From Pseudoalteromonas aurantia 208 (GTDB taxonomy: Bacteria > Pseudomonadota > Gammaproteobacteria > Enterobacterales > Alteromonadaceae), in NCBI RefSeq assembly GCF_014858725.1, contig NZ_AQGV01000012.1, positions 1,674,001 through 1,738,000 of the forward strand: 64,000 nt of DNA, written 5' to 3'. The notes below the pieces were generated by a model. The model had not been told where the DNA came from and made no database searches. It saw nothing but the letters and a program-made list of their open reading frames with translations. Position 1 is the stretch's first letter, and the number at the start of each line of letters is the position of its first letter. Positions 43,038 through 53,240 of the stretch are shown here, in pieces. The translations under genes and the position numbers were made by a program.

Positions 43038-45386
43038 ATGCTGCGTAAACTATCTCTACTCAGTACACTCCTCCTTACAGCATGCACACACACAGATGCA
43101 ATTAAAACACCAGATACTGTCACTGCCTCAGTCACTCAAGTCGCTTCTCAAACGATGCGCGCAGATGTGACTGTCGCAGGTAGAACCAGTAAGTTGAATC
43201 ATATTGATATCGCCTTTATGGGAAAAAGTATTCCACGTACTTACAGCGACAATAAAATCAGCAATAGTCGAGGTTACGACTGGTGGGTGAGTAAGCATTT
43301 CGCGTTAAAAAGTGACTTACCCGAAGATAAAGTACGCTTATACCTTGAGTTGCTTGAGATGTCGTACCCGCATTATGTTGAACTTTTTGGTATGGAGCCA
43401 GCGAATATCGCCAACCAACGCATTGCGGTGGTATACGGTAGCTCACGCGCTAGATTACGTGAAGCTATGTTAGACGATGGGTTCTTACGCGGCGTCCATA
43501 AAACCGCGGGAGGTGAAACCATGTTTTATAACCGCGCAGGTTATAACTTTCCAAGCCACCGCCAACACCATCAACGTTACATCGTCATTCATGAAACAAT
43601 GCATGCATTTCATATGGCACTTAACGGTCATTCCACTTGGGCACCAAATTGGATCACTGAAGGACTCGCTGACTCAATTGCCAGTCATGTCTATGACCCA
43701 CTATCAAAAGAATTAACCGTCATGGTTTTTGACCGTGCACCAATGAATTATATCAAAACCGGCTTGAAACAGTATAAAGCAGCAAACTCACCAACCATTG
43801 AACAAATTAATGATGATCCAGCTCTAAAGCGTGGACTTAACTTCTTCATTGTACACTTTTTAATGAATGATCCGGTTCGTCAACTCTATTTCAAGCGGTT
43901 TCTTGCTAACTTAATGGCTGAAAACCCCCACTCAGACCAAACGTTACCAACGGCTAATAAATTACTCAAAGCCACCTTTCCTAATTGGCAAGCTGTAGAG
44001 CATCAATTTCAAGCTTTTGTCGAAAATATCAGCCCTACCTTTAAAATTGTCAGTGGCCCGTGGGAGCAAAATGGCGGTGCTTACTGGTTACGCAGTGACG
44101 AGAGCACTCAGCTACACCAATTACAAATTAACCCAAATGCACAGGCGCAGCACCCTGTGTTAGATTTTCCAAAGCCACTCACCAGCCCACTCGTTGACAT
44201 ATCACAGAAAAATACCATTGCAGCGCACATTGATTTTGAGCCATCTCAGCTCAATCGAGGAGAAATAGGTCTTGGACTCGTCAGTAAGAATGCACAAGTG
44301 GATACGCCTTCAGTGCCTTTGCTCATTTCACAAGGTGCTTTTGTTAAACTTGATTTGACGTCTATAAATAAAGGTTCTCAAGTTTTAGCGTTACAGCCTA
44401 GTATTGTCGAAGCAATTCAGAAAGAACAAGCGCTAGGACTGTCTATTATTCCTGCTCACAACAAAATACACGTCACTGTTGCGACACAACAGCATCGGCA
44501 AACTGTGAATTTTGATAGTTCAATTGAGCTTGACCCATATCGTTTTGATTTGCTTGGCCAAGGTATGAATCATCAAATAACTCCTTATATATCGCAACAC
44601 ACACATACCGTTGCACAGTTAGGTCAAAACAACCCAGATCCGTGGTTATACGACCAGCCAGCGCTGGTTTTGAGAGCATTTAATACCTGCCAACAATTTG
44701 CCAACATACTTATCAATTGCCACTCTCAGTTAACGCCGCTACTGAGTAAGCTACCCGATACAGCTCAACATACTTTGGTGACATCTGCAGTGCGCAAATT
44801 ATTGGCTGATTGGAAAAGACAATTGCCAAACGAAGCTTTAATGACACTCAGTGGTGTTAAAGTCAGTACCTATTATGAACAGGGTCAACCTTACTTAGCT
44901 ATTAACAACCCAACACAAAGCAACATCACGGTCAGCGTGCAGCAGCAACACGTAGCAACTGCCGCTTCTGGTATAAGCCATATGAAACTTGACATACCAA
45001 CCAAGTTTAATAACGCCAAACACCTGCCGTATGAGTTACGTTGGGAGGATTCTCTATTAAAAGGTCAGCTAGATCTACAAGCAAGCGCATTTGACGGCGT
45101 ATACCTAGATGTAGTTGAAAAAGATGAGCAACTTTCGCTGCAGCTGTCCGGCCCATACTCAGGTAAAACATCGGGGAAAATTACCGTACAGTTTTCGGCG
45201 TTCGACCAACCTAAAAGAAGTCAAGAACTCTGGCAACAAGATGTGTCACTTGCTCCCTATGAACACAAAACATGGCAGCCAAGTATGATAGACATCGGTC
45301 ATTTAACACATGGTAGAATTGAAATCTCTGCGGTACTAGATGTTGATGGTGAACCAATTAAATTAACTCAGTACATTACACTGTAA
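43038..45386 (+). CDS. Lipoprotein with gluzincin-like metallopeptidase domain
   Basis: A 782-aa lipoprotein: lipobox LTAC with Cys16. A zinc-site helix HETMH lies at 185-189, and WITEGLAD gives a Glu at 208, the spacing of gluzincins (HExxH then Glu about 19 residues on). Residues about 90-330 therefore form a peptidase-MA-like catalytic domain facing the periplasm or surface. The remaining 450 residues are beta-rich, with sandwich-like segments. Substrate unknown. Followed by an inverted repeat (45396-45445). AAAAGG ribosome site. Catalysis inferred from motif only. Confidence 0.75.
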   Translation: MLRKLSLLSTLLLTACTHTDAIKTPDTVTASVTQVASQTMRADVTVAGRTSKLNHIDIAFMGKSIPRTYSDNKISNSRGYDWWVSKHFALKSDLPEDKVRLYLELLEMSYPHYVELFGMEPANIANQRIAVVYGSSRARLREAMLDDGFLRGVHKTAGGETMFYNRAGYNFPSHRQHHQRYIVIHETMHAFHMALNGHSTWAPNWITEGLADSIASHVYDPLSKELTVMVFDRAPMNYIKTGLKQYKAANSPTIEQINDDPALKRGLNFFIVHFLMNDPVRQLYFKRFLANLMAENPHSDQTLPTANKLLKATFPNWQAVEHQFQAFVENISPTFKIVSGPWEQNGGAYWLRSDESTQLHQLQINPNAQAQHPVLDFPKPLTSPLVDISQKNTIAAHIDFEPSQLNRGEIGLGLVSKNAQVDTPSVPLLISQGAFVKLDLTSINKGSQVLALQPSIVEAIQKEQALGLSIIPAHNKIHVTVATQQHRQTVNFDSSIELDPYRFDLLGQGMNHQITPYISQHTHTVAQLGQNNPDPWLYDQPALVLRAFNTCQQFANILINCHSQLTPLLSKLPDTAQHTLVTSAVRKLLADWKRQLPNEALMTLSGVKVSTYYEQGQPYLAINNPTQSNITVSVQQQHVATAASGISHMKLDIPTKFNNAKHLPYELRWEDSLLKGQLDLQASAFDGVYLDVVEKDEQLSLQLSGPYSGKTSGKITVQFSAFDQPKRSQELWQQDVSLAPYEHKTWQPSMIDIGHLTHGRIEISAVLDVDGEPIKLTQYITL

Positions 45387-45714
45387 TAATACCTCACTGT
45401 CGACGCATAACAGCGTTAAATCAACTTCTCTTGTACGTCGACAGTCACGCAAGCATATACCCTTGTTATTTGTAAATTCAAACTAAGCTCCGCTAATCTA
45501 AATCATAAGACAGTTAGTTAATTGTAGGAAAGCCTAGATATATCAAAGCCTGCCTACCAGTTCTTTTGAGCACCCCTTTCTCTTTGTTACTTAATATTCG
45601 CTTAGATTACTAGGCCACATATTAAGCGCCGCGATAAAAGCATGCTCAAAGAGAATAAAAATAGAACAGCAAAGATCAACAGCCCCTAATATATTAATAA
45701 ACCTACGTGATAAT
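45387..45714. other. Convergent intergenic region, 328 bp
   Basis: ACTGTCGACG (45396-45405) pairs perfectly with CGTCGACAGT (45436-45445), a long-loop hairpin that may act as terminator for both converging genes, although no T-tract follows. Otherwise nothing recognised. Confidence 0.5.
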
Positions 45715-48387
45715 TTAGCCTGCTTTATCACATTCTGCTTGTGATATTGCCACTTCCATCGCTTTAATGAGCTCTCTGACTTTACTTTCAATCTCGTCCA
45801 TGTCTGCTGTTTTTAGCTTAATGTCTATATCTGAAGAAAGGATATGAATTTCTTCACAATCAAACATGCCCGCGGTCCCTTTAATGGCATGTATCGACTT
45901 TGATAAGCCATCGATATCTTGATATTTGAGTTGATTTTGTAATTGCACTTTTTGCTCGTACAAACCCGCTATATACTGTTGTTTTAATGCTTCAAACTCT
46001 TCATCAGGTAAATCAAGTTCATCGTCCACAGCAATATTCAAATAATGACTCACTTTTTGATTAAATTGAGCTCTATCAATTGGCTTCGACAAATGATCTG
46101 TAAAACCAAGTTTCATGTAGCGCTCAATTTCATGACGCATGGTATTCGCTGTCAGAGCTATCACTGGCGTACTACATCCTGTTGCTTGAATAAAGTTAAG
46201 TGCTTGCTCTCCATCCATTACGGGCATTTGAATATCCATTAAAATCAAATCAAACTCCCCATCTAAAACTGCTTGTACCGCTAATTGACCATTTTCAACA
46301 GTGGTAACATTTAAACCCATTCGCTCTAAAATACGCTTAATAAGCCGACTATTATCACCGTGATCTTCAGCAAGTAACACATCTCCATTTAATTCATCTT
46401 GCGTGTGAAATGGTTGCTCAATATCAATTCGACTTTGATTAACTTGTTCAAAGCTATCAACCCACTGCGTTTTTTCAGTCGTAAATAAGCCCAATCGCAA
46501 TGTAAATGCAGTACCAGACCCTACTTCACTTTCTACATCAATGTCACCATCCAGTTTGCGTGCTAAGCTCTTTGAAATATTGAGCCCTAACCCTGTGCCA
46601 CCATATTTACGTGATGTTGATGAATCAGCTTGGTAAAATGCACTAAATAGCTCTTTTTGCTCATCTTTCGCCATGCCAATACCGGTGTCTTTAACGCAAA
46701 TAAGTAACCGCTCGTTTTCACACCTTACGTCTATTGAAATTTTTCCAACCGTGGTGAACTTTAACGCATTCGATGTCAGATTAAGTAATATTTGTCTCAA
46801 CCTAGTCGGGTCAATAACTACAAAATCCGGAAGAGGAAAGTGGTAGTTAAGCTCAAACTCTAGCCCTTTATCGCGTATTTGCTTACCTAATAAAGACTCA
46901 ACATGTGCTATAGAGTGGAATAAGTTCGCTTCTATCAATTCAATTTCTAAACGATTCGCTTCTATCTTCGACATATCGAGAATGTCATTAATTAAGCCCA
47001 ATACATGTCGCGAGTTTTGTAAAATAACACTAATAGCATGGTTTCGCTCATGAGGCTTTATATCGCCTAACATGATCCCATCAGCATAACCAATTATGGA
47101 TGTCATGGGTGTACGGATCTCATGACTCATATTTGCCAAAAATCGACTTTTTGCTTCACTGGCGTCACGTAATTCAGATGCCAGTTGTTCTAACTCATAA
47201 GTACGCTTTAAGACTTTTGACTCTAAATTTTTATTTAACTCAATGTTCTCTTCACTGGTTAACCTAAACTTATCTGCCACTGCAAATGCCAGCAACATAG
47301 CATCTAATGCTATTCCTGTAAGACCTAACAAATACAAATTCAACGTTGATGGCGGCAAAACACCCAAATTACCAATCATGTTTGGCACCATCATGGCAAT
47401 ATATGCAAGCACAAAGTACCGTGCTGGAATGAAGCCATCTAACACACATCGAATACCAGCGTACATGCCTAAACATAAAGCAGTACCTGTCATCACCGTT
47501 GCCCATAAGAAGCCAAAACCCGGAAATAAAATACAAAATGGCAATCCAATGGCAGAAATAACGCCAACCCAAATGGACAGTGTCGATAAGTTAGGGTGAG
47601 TTTCCTTGAGTTTTAGTAAATTATTATAAAACAATACATTTGCAATAGGTGCTAACGCAAAACCAAGCCAGTGTAAGTGGGCAGAATAAAAACCAAATAA
47701 CTGATCAGATATGTGAAAGAAGTGACTCCAAGCAAATACCCAGACACCCGTAAAAATTGCATAATACAAGTGCGTGGCGTCCTTAGAGCCAATATAAATA
47801 AGTAAATTATAGAGCCCCAATACAATGCCAACACCAAAGCACAAGATCATGATTAAGTTTTCTTGCACAACCAATTGTTTAAACTCAGCGACAGGTTTAA
47901 TTACCAACTTGGTCGGGGTATAAAAAAAATCACTTTCAAACATGGTAACTAGGTAGTAAGTTTCACCAGGCTTTAAACGGATGGTATTTCCATAATGGAA
48001 AGCAAACTCATTTGGGTTTTTCCCGCCAGTATAATAACGTTGTACTTCACCATTTTTATTATAAATACGAGTTTCAATACTCGACACCACCGTATTATAA
48101 GGATAAAGCACTAACTCTTCTTGCTCTGTGTTGTTCGTCAGCTTTACGAGTAACCAGTAACGCCCTGAAAACAAAGTTGTTGATGGTAAGGCCTCAAGTT
48201 CACTTGACCAATTTGCAATCGAGTCGAATGAATCCGGAAAACGTGTATTATCTTTTGAAGACAATAACATAGCATGATCATGTAAGTTTACATCTTGTTT
48301 TTGTTTGTCATAAGAAAAGGACTCACCAAAACTTGGCAAGGATAATATAAAACTCAGTACCACAAACAATTTGATCAATACGTGCAT
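45715..48387 (-). CDS. Hybrid sensor histidine kinase, 7TMR-DISM type with receiver and HPt
   Basis: 890 aa from the ATG at 48387 (AAGG 8 nt upstream, then a clean signal peptide MHVLIKLFVVLSF); a start 33 bp earlier is possible. Order: extracellular 7TMR-DISM sandwich about 20-165, seven spans about 175-375, a coiled coil, HisKA with H422 in SHEIRTP, HATPase with LRQILLNLTSNALKF, DTGIGM and GGTGLGL, receiver with D718 in LILMDIQMP, and HPt with H833 in IHAIKGTAG. A complete BarA-like phosphorelay on one chain. Signal unknown; extracellular DISM domains often bind carbohydrates. It is followed by no partner response regulator here. Confidence 0.93.
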   Translation of the reverse strand: MHVLIKLFVVLSFILSLPSFGESFSYDKQKQDVNLHDHAMLLSSKDNTRFPDSFDSIANWSSELEALPSTTLFSGRYWLLVKLTNNTEQEELVLYPYNTVVSSIETRIYNKNGEVQRYYTGGKNPNEFAFHYGNTIRLKPGETYYLVTMFESDFFYTPTKLVIKPVAEFKQLVVQENLIMILCFGVGIVLGLYNLLIYIGSKDATHLYYAIFTGVWVFAWSHFFHISDQLFGFYSAHLHWLGFALAPIANVLFYNNLLKLKETHPNLSTLSIWVGVISAIGLPFCILFPGFGFLWATVMTGTALCLGMYAGIRCVLDGFIPARYFVLAYIAMMVPNMIGNLGVLPPSTLNLYLLGLTGIALDAMLLAFAVADKFRLTSEENIELNKNLESKVLKRTYELEQLASELRDASEAKSRFLANMSHEIRTPMTSIIGYADGIMLGDIKPHERNHAISVILQNSRHVLGLINDILDMSKIEANRLEIELIEANLFHSIAHVESLLGKQIRDKGLEFELNYHFPLPDFVVIDPTRLRQILLNLTSNALKFTTVGKISIDVRCENERLLICVKDTGIGMAKDEQKELFSAFYQADSSTSRKYGGTGLGLNISKSLARKLDGDIDVESEVGSGTAFTLRLGLFTTEKTQWVDSFEQVNQSRIDIEQPFHTQDELNGDVLLAEDHGDNSRLIKRILERMGLNVTTVENGQLAVQAVLDGEFDLILMDIQMPVMDGEQALNFIQATGCSTPVIALTANTMRHEIERYMKLGFTDHLSKPIDRAQFNQKVSHYLNIAVDDELDLPDEEFEALKQQYIAGLYEQKVQLQNQLKYQDIDGLSKSIHAIKGTAGMFDCEEIHILSSDIDIKLKTADMDEIESKVRELIKAMEVAISQAECDKAG

Positions 48388-48476
48388 ACTATGCCTTGAT
48401 TCACTCAACAAGATAAACAAGCGGCCTCAGACGCTTCTTTAAATATGATAGTTTCATTAAAAATCAACTTAGGTCG

Positions 48477-50717
48477 TTAAAATCGATAAGTAAAATCCAC
48501 CCCAATTCGGCGACCTTCTCCCTTAAAATCCTCTAACATGCCTAAAAATTGGCTCAAGTCGAACTTCAAATGGCTGTATTCCTGATCAAAGAGGTTTTTC
48601 GCCCATAAGTTAGCTTGCCAATCTTCATATCGATATAAGGTGTTAAAATGCCAAAGAGCGTAACCTGACTGCATAGCATACTCGCTCTGATTTTGGTCAA
48701 AATAATACTCTGATTGATAATCAACACCTAATGAGCTAGTCAATACACTATGACCAATCGTATATTCATAACTTAGTTGTGCATTGATATTTATTTCCGA
48801 CGTAAACGGAAGGCGTTTGTCTGACAATGTAACACCAAGGGGATCTGTATAGTTTTCAAACTCTGCGTGTGGGATGTACCCTACGCCAACTTTGATCACC
48901 ATGGTATTACTAATATCATACTCCAGGTCTAGTTCTGCGCCATAAATAGTAGACGCAGCGACATTTTCAAGTAACTGAATAGGCGGTGCGCCTGGTGCAG
49001 TAGCGGGCTGATTCATAAAAACTTGTTGATCTTGATAATCATAATAAAAAATGGCGCCATTGAGTTTAAGGTTAACGTCAGGCAACGTGACTTTAGCACC
49101 TAGCTCATGCGCGTTTAATGACTCTGGGCCATAGTCAGCTTCTTTTGCCTGCTCAGGACTTGATAAATACCCGCCGTTGTACCCCCCACTTTTGTTTCCA
49201 TTAGCAAAACTGTAATAGAGCATTTTGTTGGCAGCTAATTGATAATTAATGGCAACTTTACCCGAAAATCCATCATCATCATTTTTACCAACAACATGAT
49301 AAAATGGTAACAACACACCTTCCGTCATTGTTTGATCAACTACCACGTTAATGTTTGACACCGAGTCGTACTCGACTGATTCATCACTGTAACGTAACCC
49401 CGCCGTGACCCTAGTTGAGGGTAACCATTGCCACTCGTATTGTGCAAACAATGCCGTTACTTTAGACTTAATATCATTGTCATAATAAAACTTTGCAGAA
49501 TTAGCACCAAAGGGAGTGCCGCGTAAATCTCTTCCTAAATCATTATTGTTATCCTGATATAGGCGCTCTTCTAACAAAAATAAGCCTGTGGTTAAGTAGT
49601 CTTCATCAAGTTGTACTTGATACCTCAACTCATTGTTTAGCAACTCAGCCTTTAAACCCATATTCCCTTCACACAGCTTCGCCGGCGAGCCATCGCAATT
49701 AAATGCATGTTCTCTATCTAGTCGACTAAATGCGTTGACCCATACTAATTGAGCTGTATCTGTAACTTGCCAGTCAACTTCCGCTGTCCACCCTTTACCG
49801 ATGCTATTGTGAGGAGAATCATTATTAACGCTTACCGCCCAAAAGTCATCACTGCCATCATTAAAGCCAAAACTATCAACACACTTTCCTTGACTCGCTA
49901 AACTTGCCGAGCACTTTACCTGATTCACTGGATCACTATAAATACCAATACTCCCCACTGGCTGCACTATGCCATTCCAATGACTATAATGTGCCTTCAG
50001 GTAAACGCTGACTGAGTCCCACTCCCCTAAATAACTTAAACGTGCATTGTTTTGCTCTAAGCCAGCCTCTGGTGATGGTTCAAATAAGTTATAACTCGTA
50101 TACTCGTACTTTGTATGGCTAAATGCCAAGCGTATTGCTGATTCTTCATCCACTGCATGGTTATACATACCTTGCAGCTTTTGCCAATCATCTGTTCCTA
50201 CGCCGCCAGTTATATATCCATAACTACCAGCATCTGGCCTAGCCGAGCGAATTAATATTGCGCCTCCAGTACTATTACGCCCAAATAGCGTTCCTTGTGG
50301 CCCTTTAAGCACTTCAATTTGCTCAATATCAAAGAGATCGACTAACTGGTTGTTTGCAGAACCGACCGATGCGCCATCAATATACATCGCGACAGGGGAC
50401 GTGTTGGCCGTATTATAATCAATTAAACCAACACCTCGTATATTAACAGCCGGAGGCGTTCCTTCTGCTGCATTTTGACTAATCTTCATGTTCGCGACAA
50501 AGTGACCTAATTCAGTCGCATCTTTAACGCCTCGTATTGTGATTTCTTGACCTGTAACATGAGACACTGCAATACTAACTTCATCAATAGTTTGTGCCCT
50601 TTTTTGTGCATAAATTTCGATGGTTTCTATTCGGTCATCACTGCCAAGACTTTCTGGGCTATAAATCCCAACGATGACTGAAGAAAAGATAAAATTGAAG
50701 GCGAGAGATTTAGTCAT
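48477..50717 (-). CDS. TonB-dependent receptor
   Basis: 746 aa from the Met at 50717 (AAGAG about 8 nt upstream; two earlier in-frame ATGs are less likely). Signal peptide first, then TonB-box-like ETIEIYAQKR, plug domain about 45-155 (IRGVGL, MYIDGASVG, IEVLKGPQGTLFGRNSTGGAI) and a C-terminal barrel ending in GVDFTYRF. Imports a specific substrate across the outer membrane. It lies downstream of the hydrolase-ADC-FAD-oxidase operon on the same strand, which suggests that the substrate feeds that pathway, but a hairpin separates them. Confidence 0.92.
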   Translation of the reverse strand: MTKSLAFNFIFSSVIVGIYSPESLGSDDRIETIEIYAQKRAQTIDEVSIAVSHVTGQEITIRGVKDATELGHFVANMKISQNAAEGTPPAVNIRGVGLIDYNTANTSPVAMYIDGASVGSANNQLVDLFDIEQIEVLKGPQGTLFGRNSTGGAILIRSARPDAGSYGYITGGVGTDDWQKLQGMYNHAVDEESAIRLAFSHTKYEYTSYNLFEPSPEAGLEQNNARLSYLGEWDSVSVYLKAHYSHWNGIVQPVGSIGIYSDPVNQVKCSASLASQGKCVDSFGFNDGSDDFWAVSVNNDSPHNSIGKGWTAEVDWQVTDTAQLVWVNAFSRLDREHAFNCDGSPAKLCEGNMGLKAELLNNELRYQVQLDEDYLTTGLFLLEERLYQDNNNDLGRDLRGTPFGANSAKFYYDNDIKSKVTALFAQYEWQWLPSTRVTAGLRYSDESVEYDSVSNINVVVDQTMTEGVLLPFYHVVGKNDDDGFSGKVAINYQLAANKMLYYSFANGNKSGGYNGGYLSSPEQAKEADYGPESLNAHELGAKVTLPDVNLKLNGAIFYYDYQDQQVFMNQPATAPGAPPIQLLENVAASTIYGAELDLEYDISNTMVIKVGVGYIPHAEFENYTDPLGVTLSDKRLPFTSEININAQLSYEYTIGHSVLTSSLGVDYQSEYYFDQNQSEYAMQSGYALWHFNTLYRYEDWQANLWAKNLFDQEYSHLKFDLSQFLGMLEDFKGEGRRIGVDFTYRF

Positions 50718-50855
50718 TTCCATACTCTTATATTGCAAATCATTAGGTTGCTGGTCATGAGTATAGTTCAAATGTGATACCATCCCAAAAATATCAACAG
50801 GTACAGAGCATAATAATTTACTGATATATAGTTAGCAGTGCGTTAAACGTACAAA

Positions 50856-50901
50856 CCTGTACTTTCATGTTAACTTTCCTCAAAAAACATAAAAGTACAG
50901 G
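50856..50901. promoter_or_regulatory. Inverted repeat between FAD oxidase and TonB receptor genes
   Basis: CCTGTACTTT (50856-50865) pairs perfectly with AAAGTACAGG (50892-50901). No T-tract follows leftward, so it may be an operator for the receptor gene or an attenuating hairpin. Confidence 0.45.
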
Positions 50902-50962
50902 CTAACTTAATCACAAACTTTCTATGTGTAGCGACACTAAACTGTGCAATAACATTGCTAAT

Positions 50963-53206
50963 TTAGGTACCATCTGGCTCAAAACCAAACTCACCAGAGA
51001 TCGTCTCTGGATAACCTGATATCGCTCTTGCTGTCAACATCCCTGCCATGACAGCAGCCTCAACACAACCTGCATTTACCCCTGTTTTTATCCAATCTCC
51101 AGTAATAAACAAATTCTTAAACAGGGTATCATCCGTCGCAAGTCGATACTCACTACTTCCACTTACAGACAATACATACCGCTCTGAAGGGTCAACATTA
51201 ACACGCCAGTATTGGCTATCAAACCTCGCTTCATCTAACTGCTGGCCTTGTGAGTACAATACAGACCAATCAAATTCATCATTAATATATGCATTAGGCC
51301 ATAAAGGCTGCATTTCTTCTTTCAGTTTATTTAATGCATTTTGCTTCACTCGTGTTTTTTGTATCGCATCAAACTCATGATCCGTTGATGGTGGATAAGT
51401 ATCACAGCTAAATGCACTACAAAAATACGCAATATTTACCGGGCCAGGTTCAGGCCAATCTTCTTTCGTCAATAAGTTCGACATTGCAGCCCATGTATCA
51501 AACGGTTGTGAAAAGGCACTCAAAATAGGTCGTTCTTCACTTGGTGGAGTATAATTAAAGCCTAATTGCTCATCCGTTTTATTCATCCAAACTTGAAAGG
51601 CCTGCGTTGCAACCGTTTTAACGTGCTGAGCTTGAGCAGCTAATTTTCTATCCCGTTGCAGTAACTCTGGACATAAATGCACTAACGACCCTACAGATAT
51701 ACCAAACACCACTTGATCAAAGTCAATACCACGTTTCAGGGTTTTTGTCGGAATTGGGTGGCCAAATTCAGCTTCATATATTTGCGGCCAATTGGTCCAG
51801 AATGATTCCAAGTTAATATTATGCTCGCGTATTAATGCTGCCTGTTCTGGTACTACTTGATGTAATTGTGGCTGTGAAGGCCAGCAAGGTAGTCCCTTTA
51901 CATCGACCAATGGTTCATAACGCCCATTGACCAGCTCGACTTGCTGACTTACTTGTATTTCATCAATATACTGGCTGCCATTTGGGTCAGTTTCTGGTAC
52001 CAATGCTGCGACCTGATTGAAAAATTCAAACTTCACCCCTCGCTGTTTTAACAGTTCATATATAGGGGAGAAAATGACATCTCCCATGCCCGCTTGCATT
52101 TTCCACATTACCCCACCGTGATAGCATAATATGATACGCAACATCGCCAAAGATGCTACGCCAGCTTCTACATTCCCATTATCAAAATCACCATCAACAT
52201 AGCCAAATACCAAATCATAAAACCCTCTAACAGGTGCCGACTCAACACTGTACTTTTCATTCGCACCATTTTGTTTAAGCCACTGTTTAAAATCTAAATG
52301 ATTTATTGAGCCAAAGCCCTTTGAAAATACCTTATCTTTAATCAGTCCAGTTACCATAGCAATACCTAGATCTGCACAAATGTAAGCACGTCTAATATTT
52401 TCATTGTCATCCAACATTTCAACTGCTTCACTATTGAGCCAACGCTTCAGCTTCCGTACCAAGTACCACACAACTAACCTGTCTTTTGGTTCACCTAACT
52501 CTTTATCATTTGCACGTAATGTCAATAATCGCTGTAGCTGTTGGCCTAAAATTGCAGGGGTTGACCAAATCTCTTTTAATTCATCATGAGCACTTTCAAA
52601 AAACTCTTCAACTTCCTCTTCGACATCATCATACGCATCACGTATTTGTGATGCTAAATGCTGTAAGAGTCCTCTATCTCGACGCTTGGTTGTTTGCAGT
52701 TTTGTTTGCTTATTTGCCTGCTTTACTTCAAATTCGATAGTGTCAATAAACTTACGTAGCCAAGCGACTAACATTTCAACTAATTGCCAAAAGTGTAGGT
52801 CTAAGGTACCGTCAGCCGGATTGCCATCTATGACGGGGAAGTCCACAGGCCAAGTTTGCCATTCATTCTCTATGTACTCTTGTAACACGACAAAACTATG
52901 CGGCTTAAATGCGTCTTGCCAAGAGCTTAATGGAACTTCAGGGGGCCGATTTAGCTTATTGTAAACCGTTTCAATGGTCTTAAATGAGTTTACATAAGCA
53001 CCAAACCAAACATGTAATCCATGTTCTTCAATGCGTTCTGCTATATCAGCGTTTCTACCACTTGCGCCTTTTCCCCCTAAACGCCATCCTAATTGATATA
53101 CCGTAATATCATAATTATCTTGCCAATTGTCTTTTTCAGTTAGATAAACAGCTGCAGTCATGGCAGCCACCCCTCCACCCAAAATCGCAACTTTTTGCTG
53201 AGTCAT
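50963..53206 (-). CDS. FAD-dependent amine-oxidase/desaturase-like oxidoreductase
   Basis: A 747-aa protein. The N-terminus has VAILGGGVAAMTAA with G10-G11-G12, then E/LGWRLGGKGASGRN, the FAD-binding pattern of amine oxidases and phytoene-desaturase relatives. The C-terminal segment LFITGDWIKTGVNAGCVEAA is the second FAD contact. A long insertion of charged helices sits at about 165-235, larger than in classical members. Substrate unknown. Third gene after an alpha/beta-hydrolase and an acetoacetate-decarboxylase-like gene, with short spacings (34 bp here), so one operon. Cytoplasmic. Confidence 0.8.
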   Translation of the reverse strand: MTQQKVAILGGGVAAMTAAVYLTEKDNWQDNYDITVYQLGWRLGGKGASGRNADIAERIEEHGLHVWFGAYVNSFKTIETVYNKLNRPPEVPLSSWQDAFKPHSFVVLQEYIENEWQTWPVDFPVIDGNPADGTLDLHFWQLVEMLVAWLRKFIDTIEFEVKQANKQTKLQTTKRRDRGLLQHLASQIRDAYDDVEEEVEEFFESAHDELKEIWSTPAILGQQLQRLLTLRANDKELGEPKDRLVVWYLVRKLKRWLNSEAVEMLDDNENIRRAYICADLGIAMVTGLIKDKVFSKGFGSINHLDFKQWLKQNGANEKYSVESAPVRGFYDLVFGYVDGDFDNGNVEAGVASLAMLRIILCYHGGVMWKMQAGMGDVIFSPIYELLKQRGVKFEFFNQVAALVPETDPNGSQYIDEIQVSQQVELVNGRYEPLVDVKGLPCWPSQPQLHQVVPEQAALIREHNINLESFWTNWPQIYEAEFGHPIPTKTLKRGIDFDQVVFGISVGSLVHLCPELLQRDRKLAAQAQHVKTVATQAFQVWMNKTDEQLGFNYTPPSEERPILSAFSQPFDTWAAMSNLLTKEDWPEPGPVNIAYFCSAFSCDTYPPSTDHEFDAIQKTRVKQNALNKLKEEMQPLWPNAYINDEFDWSVLYSQGQQLDEARFDSQYWRVNVDPSERYVLSVSGSSEYRLATDDTLFKNLFITGDWIKTGVNAGCVEAAVMAGMLTARAISGYPETISGEFGFEPDGT

Positions 53207-53240
53207 AATCAGGTTTCCTTGTAAGCAGTAATTGAAATGT

